Shown here: positions 62,630 to 64,000 of the stretch, piece by piece | How the letters are laid out: each line of letters starts with the position of its first letter | Position numbering within the stretch: the stretch's first letter is position 1 | From: RGIG2041 sp045652745 | GTDB lineage: Bacteria > Bacillota > Clostridia > UBA1381 > UMGS1253 | Assembly: GCA_045652745.1 (NCBI GenBank) | Contig: JAZRUW010000003.1 | Span: 1 to 64,000, forward strand | Direction of reading: 5' to 3' | Length of the DNA stretch: 64,000 nucleotides | Made by a program: the position numbers and the translations under genes | Notes under the pieces: generated by a model | The model's input: only the letters and a program-made list of their open reading frames with translations | Database searches by the model: none | What the model was told of the DNA's origin: nothing

Positions 62630-64000
62630 ATGCTCACAAAAAAGCAACAGGCTCTTCTAGAGGAAATCACCGAAAAAGTCATGCTCAATTTCGGCAAAAC
62701 CATCGAAGATGCGACAGAAAATATGATTTATAAAGCCGCAGCACTTACCATGCGCGACAGAATCATGAAAAAATGGCAGTATTCCCATGCGAAGGTAAAG
62801 GAAATGAAGGCTAAAAAACTCTACTACCTTTCCTCCGAATTCTTAATGGGTCGCCTCTTTGGAACAAATATGCTCAATCTCGCGTTAACGGATGATATGA
62901 CGAAGGTATTAAAGCATATCGGTCTTGACGTCAACGCGATTGAAAACAGAGAAGCTGATGCCGGACTCGGCAATGGCGGTCTCGGCAGACTCGCCGCTTG
63001 TTTTATTGATTCTTTAACCACCTTGGATTTGCCGGCATACGGCTCCACCATTCGTTACGAATATGGACTTTTCCATCAAAAAATCATCGACGGTTATCAG
63101 TTTGAACAACCGGATTCCTGGCTCGATAACGGCTATGTGTGGGAAGTTGAACGTCCGGAGGAAACCGTAGAAATCCTGTTTGGCGGCAAAGTTTACACAG
63201 ATTGGTATGAAGGTCGTTTCTCGTTCCGCTACGAAAACTCGCACACCGTATTGGCCGTACCTTACGATGTGCCGGTCTGCGGTTACGATTCTAAAATCAT
63301 CAACAAGCTCCGTCTTTGGAGCGCAAAAGCACCGACGGACTTAAATATGAAATTCTTCAACGAAGGCCAATATATCCGCGCCATTGAAGAAAAGGATATG
63401 GCCGAGGTTATCTCCAAGGTACTTTATCCGGAAGACAACCACAACGAAGGCAAGATGCTTCGTTTGCGCCAGCAATATTTCCTTGTTTCCGCTACCATCC
63501 AGTGGATTGTACGTGACTTTAAGCATTTTCATGGCACAAATTGGGCAATTTTCCCGGAAAAGATTGCAATTCACGTAAACGACACCCACCCTGCCCTCGG
63601 CATTCCCGAATTGATGCGTGTGCTCATGGACAACGAAGGTCTTGGCTGGGACGAAGCATGGGCAATCACAACCAAGACATTTGCCTACACCAACCATACC
63701 GTTATGAGCGAAGCATTGGAAAAATGGCCGATTTCCATTTTTGAGCCGCTCCTGCCGCGTATTTATATGATTGTTACCGAAATCAACCGCCGTTTGGTGG
63801 AAGGATTAAATCAGGCTTATCCGGGCGATTGGGGTAAAATCGAATATATGTCAATTATTGCTAACAATCAGGTCAGCATGGCAAATCTCTGCCTTGCAAC
63901 CTGCCACGCTGTCAACGGCGTATCCAAACTGCACACACAGATTTTAAAAGACGATATTTTCGCAGACTACTACCGTTTGGACACCGAGCGTTTCCACGCG
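62630..64000 (+). CDS. glgP: Glycogen phosphorylase, 3' end outside window
   Basis: Partial: 457 codons are visible. GT35 family with LYYLSSEFLMGRLFGTNMLN, EADAGLGNGGLGRLAACF, and VNDTHPALGIPELMRVL. It degrades glycogen to glucose-1-phosphate with PLP; the PLP lysine lies past position 64000. AAGGA precedes the ATG by about 10 bases. It closes, or continues, the glycogen operon, combining synthesis and breakdown in one transcript. Confidence 0.95.
   Translation, partial: MLTKKQQALLEEITEKVMLNFGKTIEDATENMIYKAAALTMRDRIMKKWQYSHAKVKEMKAKKLYYLSSEFLMGRLFGTNMLNLALTDDMTKVLKHIGLDVNAIENREADAGLGNGGLGRLAACFIDSLTTLDLPAYGSTIRYEYGLFHQKIIDGYQFEQPDSWLDNGYVWEVERPEETVEILFGGKVYTDWYEGRFSFRYENSHTVLAVPYDVPVCGYDSKIINKLRLWSAKAPTDLNMKFFNEGQYIRAIEEKDMAEVISKVLYPEDNHNEGKMLRLRQQYFLVSATIQWIVRDFKHFHGTNWAIFPEKIAIHVNDTHPALGIPELMRVLMDNEGLGWDEAWAITTKTFAYTNHTVMSEALEKWPISIFEPLLPRIYMIVTEINRRLVEGLNQAYPGDWGKIEYMSIIANNQVSMANLCLATCHAVNGVSKLHTQILKDDIFADYYRLDTERFHA

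Overview
The window reads as chromosomal housekeeping DNA from an anaerobic, endospore-forming Clostridia bacterium, most like gut Oscillospiraceae/Ruminococcaceae. The evidence is a sigma-K gene with its pro-sequence, a T-box leader, a Na+-pumping decarboxylase, a 2-oxoacid:ferredoxin oxidoreductase, paired GlgC/GlgD subunits, a DnaI/DnaD primosome pair and Gram-positive ribosome binding sites. Base composition is moderately AT-rich. No IS element, prophage, CRISPR array or rRNA gene was seen.

Layout. 1-4560 (minus): an operon behind a consensus promoter and T-box. It encodes an HTH-cupin-acyl-CoA synthetase fusion, a P-loop ATPase, a small 2[4Fe-4S] ferredoxin and the 2-oxoacid oxidoreductase alpha subunit, which runs off the left edge. 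4600-8132 (minus): oxaloacetate decarboxylase Na+ pump (oadG, biotin carrier, oadB, oadA). 8177-11286 (minus): small unknown protein, rRNA pseudouridine synthase, D,D-carboxypeptidase, RdgB. 11385-14708 (plus): membrane-anchored propeller-like protein and radA. 14731-17861 (minus): tatD, citrate synthase, YesL-like membrane protein. 18022-38378 (minus): uvrBA, PrsA-like foldase, mfd, pth, prs, glmU, and the rimP-nusA-ylxR-ylxQ-infB-rbfA-nrnA-truB-ribF translation cluster. 38460-40797 (plus): class A penicillin-binding protein. 40888-41650: a cluster of small hairpins, then five tRNA genes on minus behind a perfect promoter. 41690-43803 (minus): a decayed coding fragment, then dnaI- and dnaD-like genes. 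43899-44665 (plus): tRNA-Arg(ACG) and tadA. 44694-47996 (minus): rnhA, a dihydrofolate reductase with an extra C-terminal domain, thyA, tyrS. 48124-52305: DUF6062 gene, small membrane protein, rsmE, prmA and an rluC/D-type gene on mixed strands. 52413-55779 (minus): aspartate aminotransferase, then sigK overlapping a cell-wall M14 peptidase gene. 55792-64000 (plus): bioY and the glycogen operon glgB-glgC-glgD-glgA-glgP, which runs off the right edge.

How it works together. The most interesting unit is the T-box operon. T-boxes switch genes on when an amino acid is scarce, so placing one over an acyl-CoA synthetase plus a 2-oxoacid:ferredoxin oxidoreductase suggests building an amino acid from an external carboxylic acid by activation and reductive carboxylation, rather than degradation. 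The biotin-dependent Na+ pump and BioY link biotin uptake to energy conservation. Other points worth a look are a GlmU whose nucleotide-binding signature is lost while its acetyltransferase His is kept, a DHFR fusion, a sigK-peptidase coupled pair with a sporulation-type promoter, and a tRNA-Arg(ACG) gene beside the gene for the deaminase that modifies it.

All calls rest on reading the sequence and recalling protein families. No database search or structure prediction was run.
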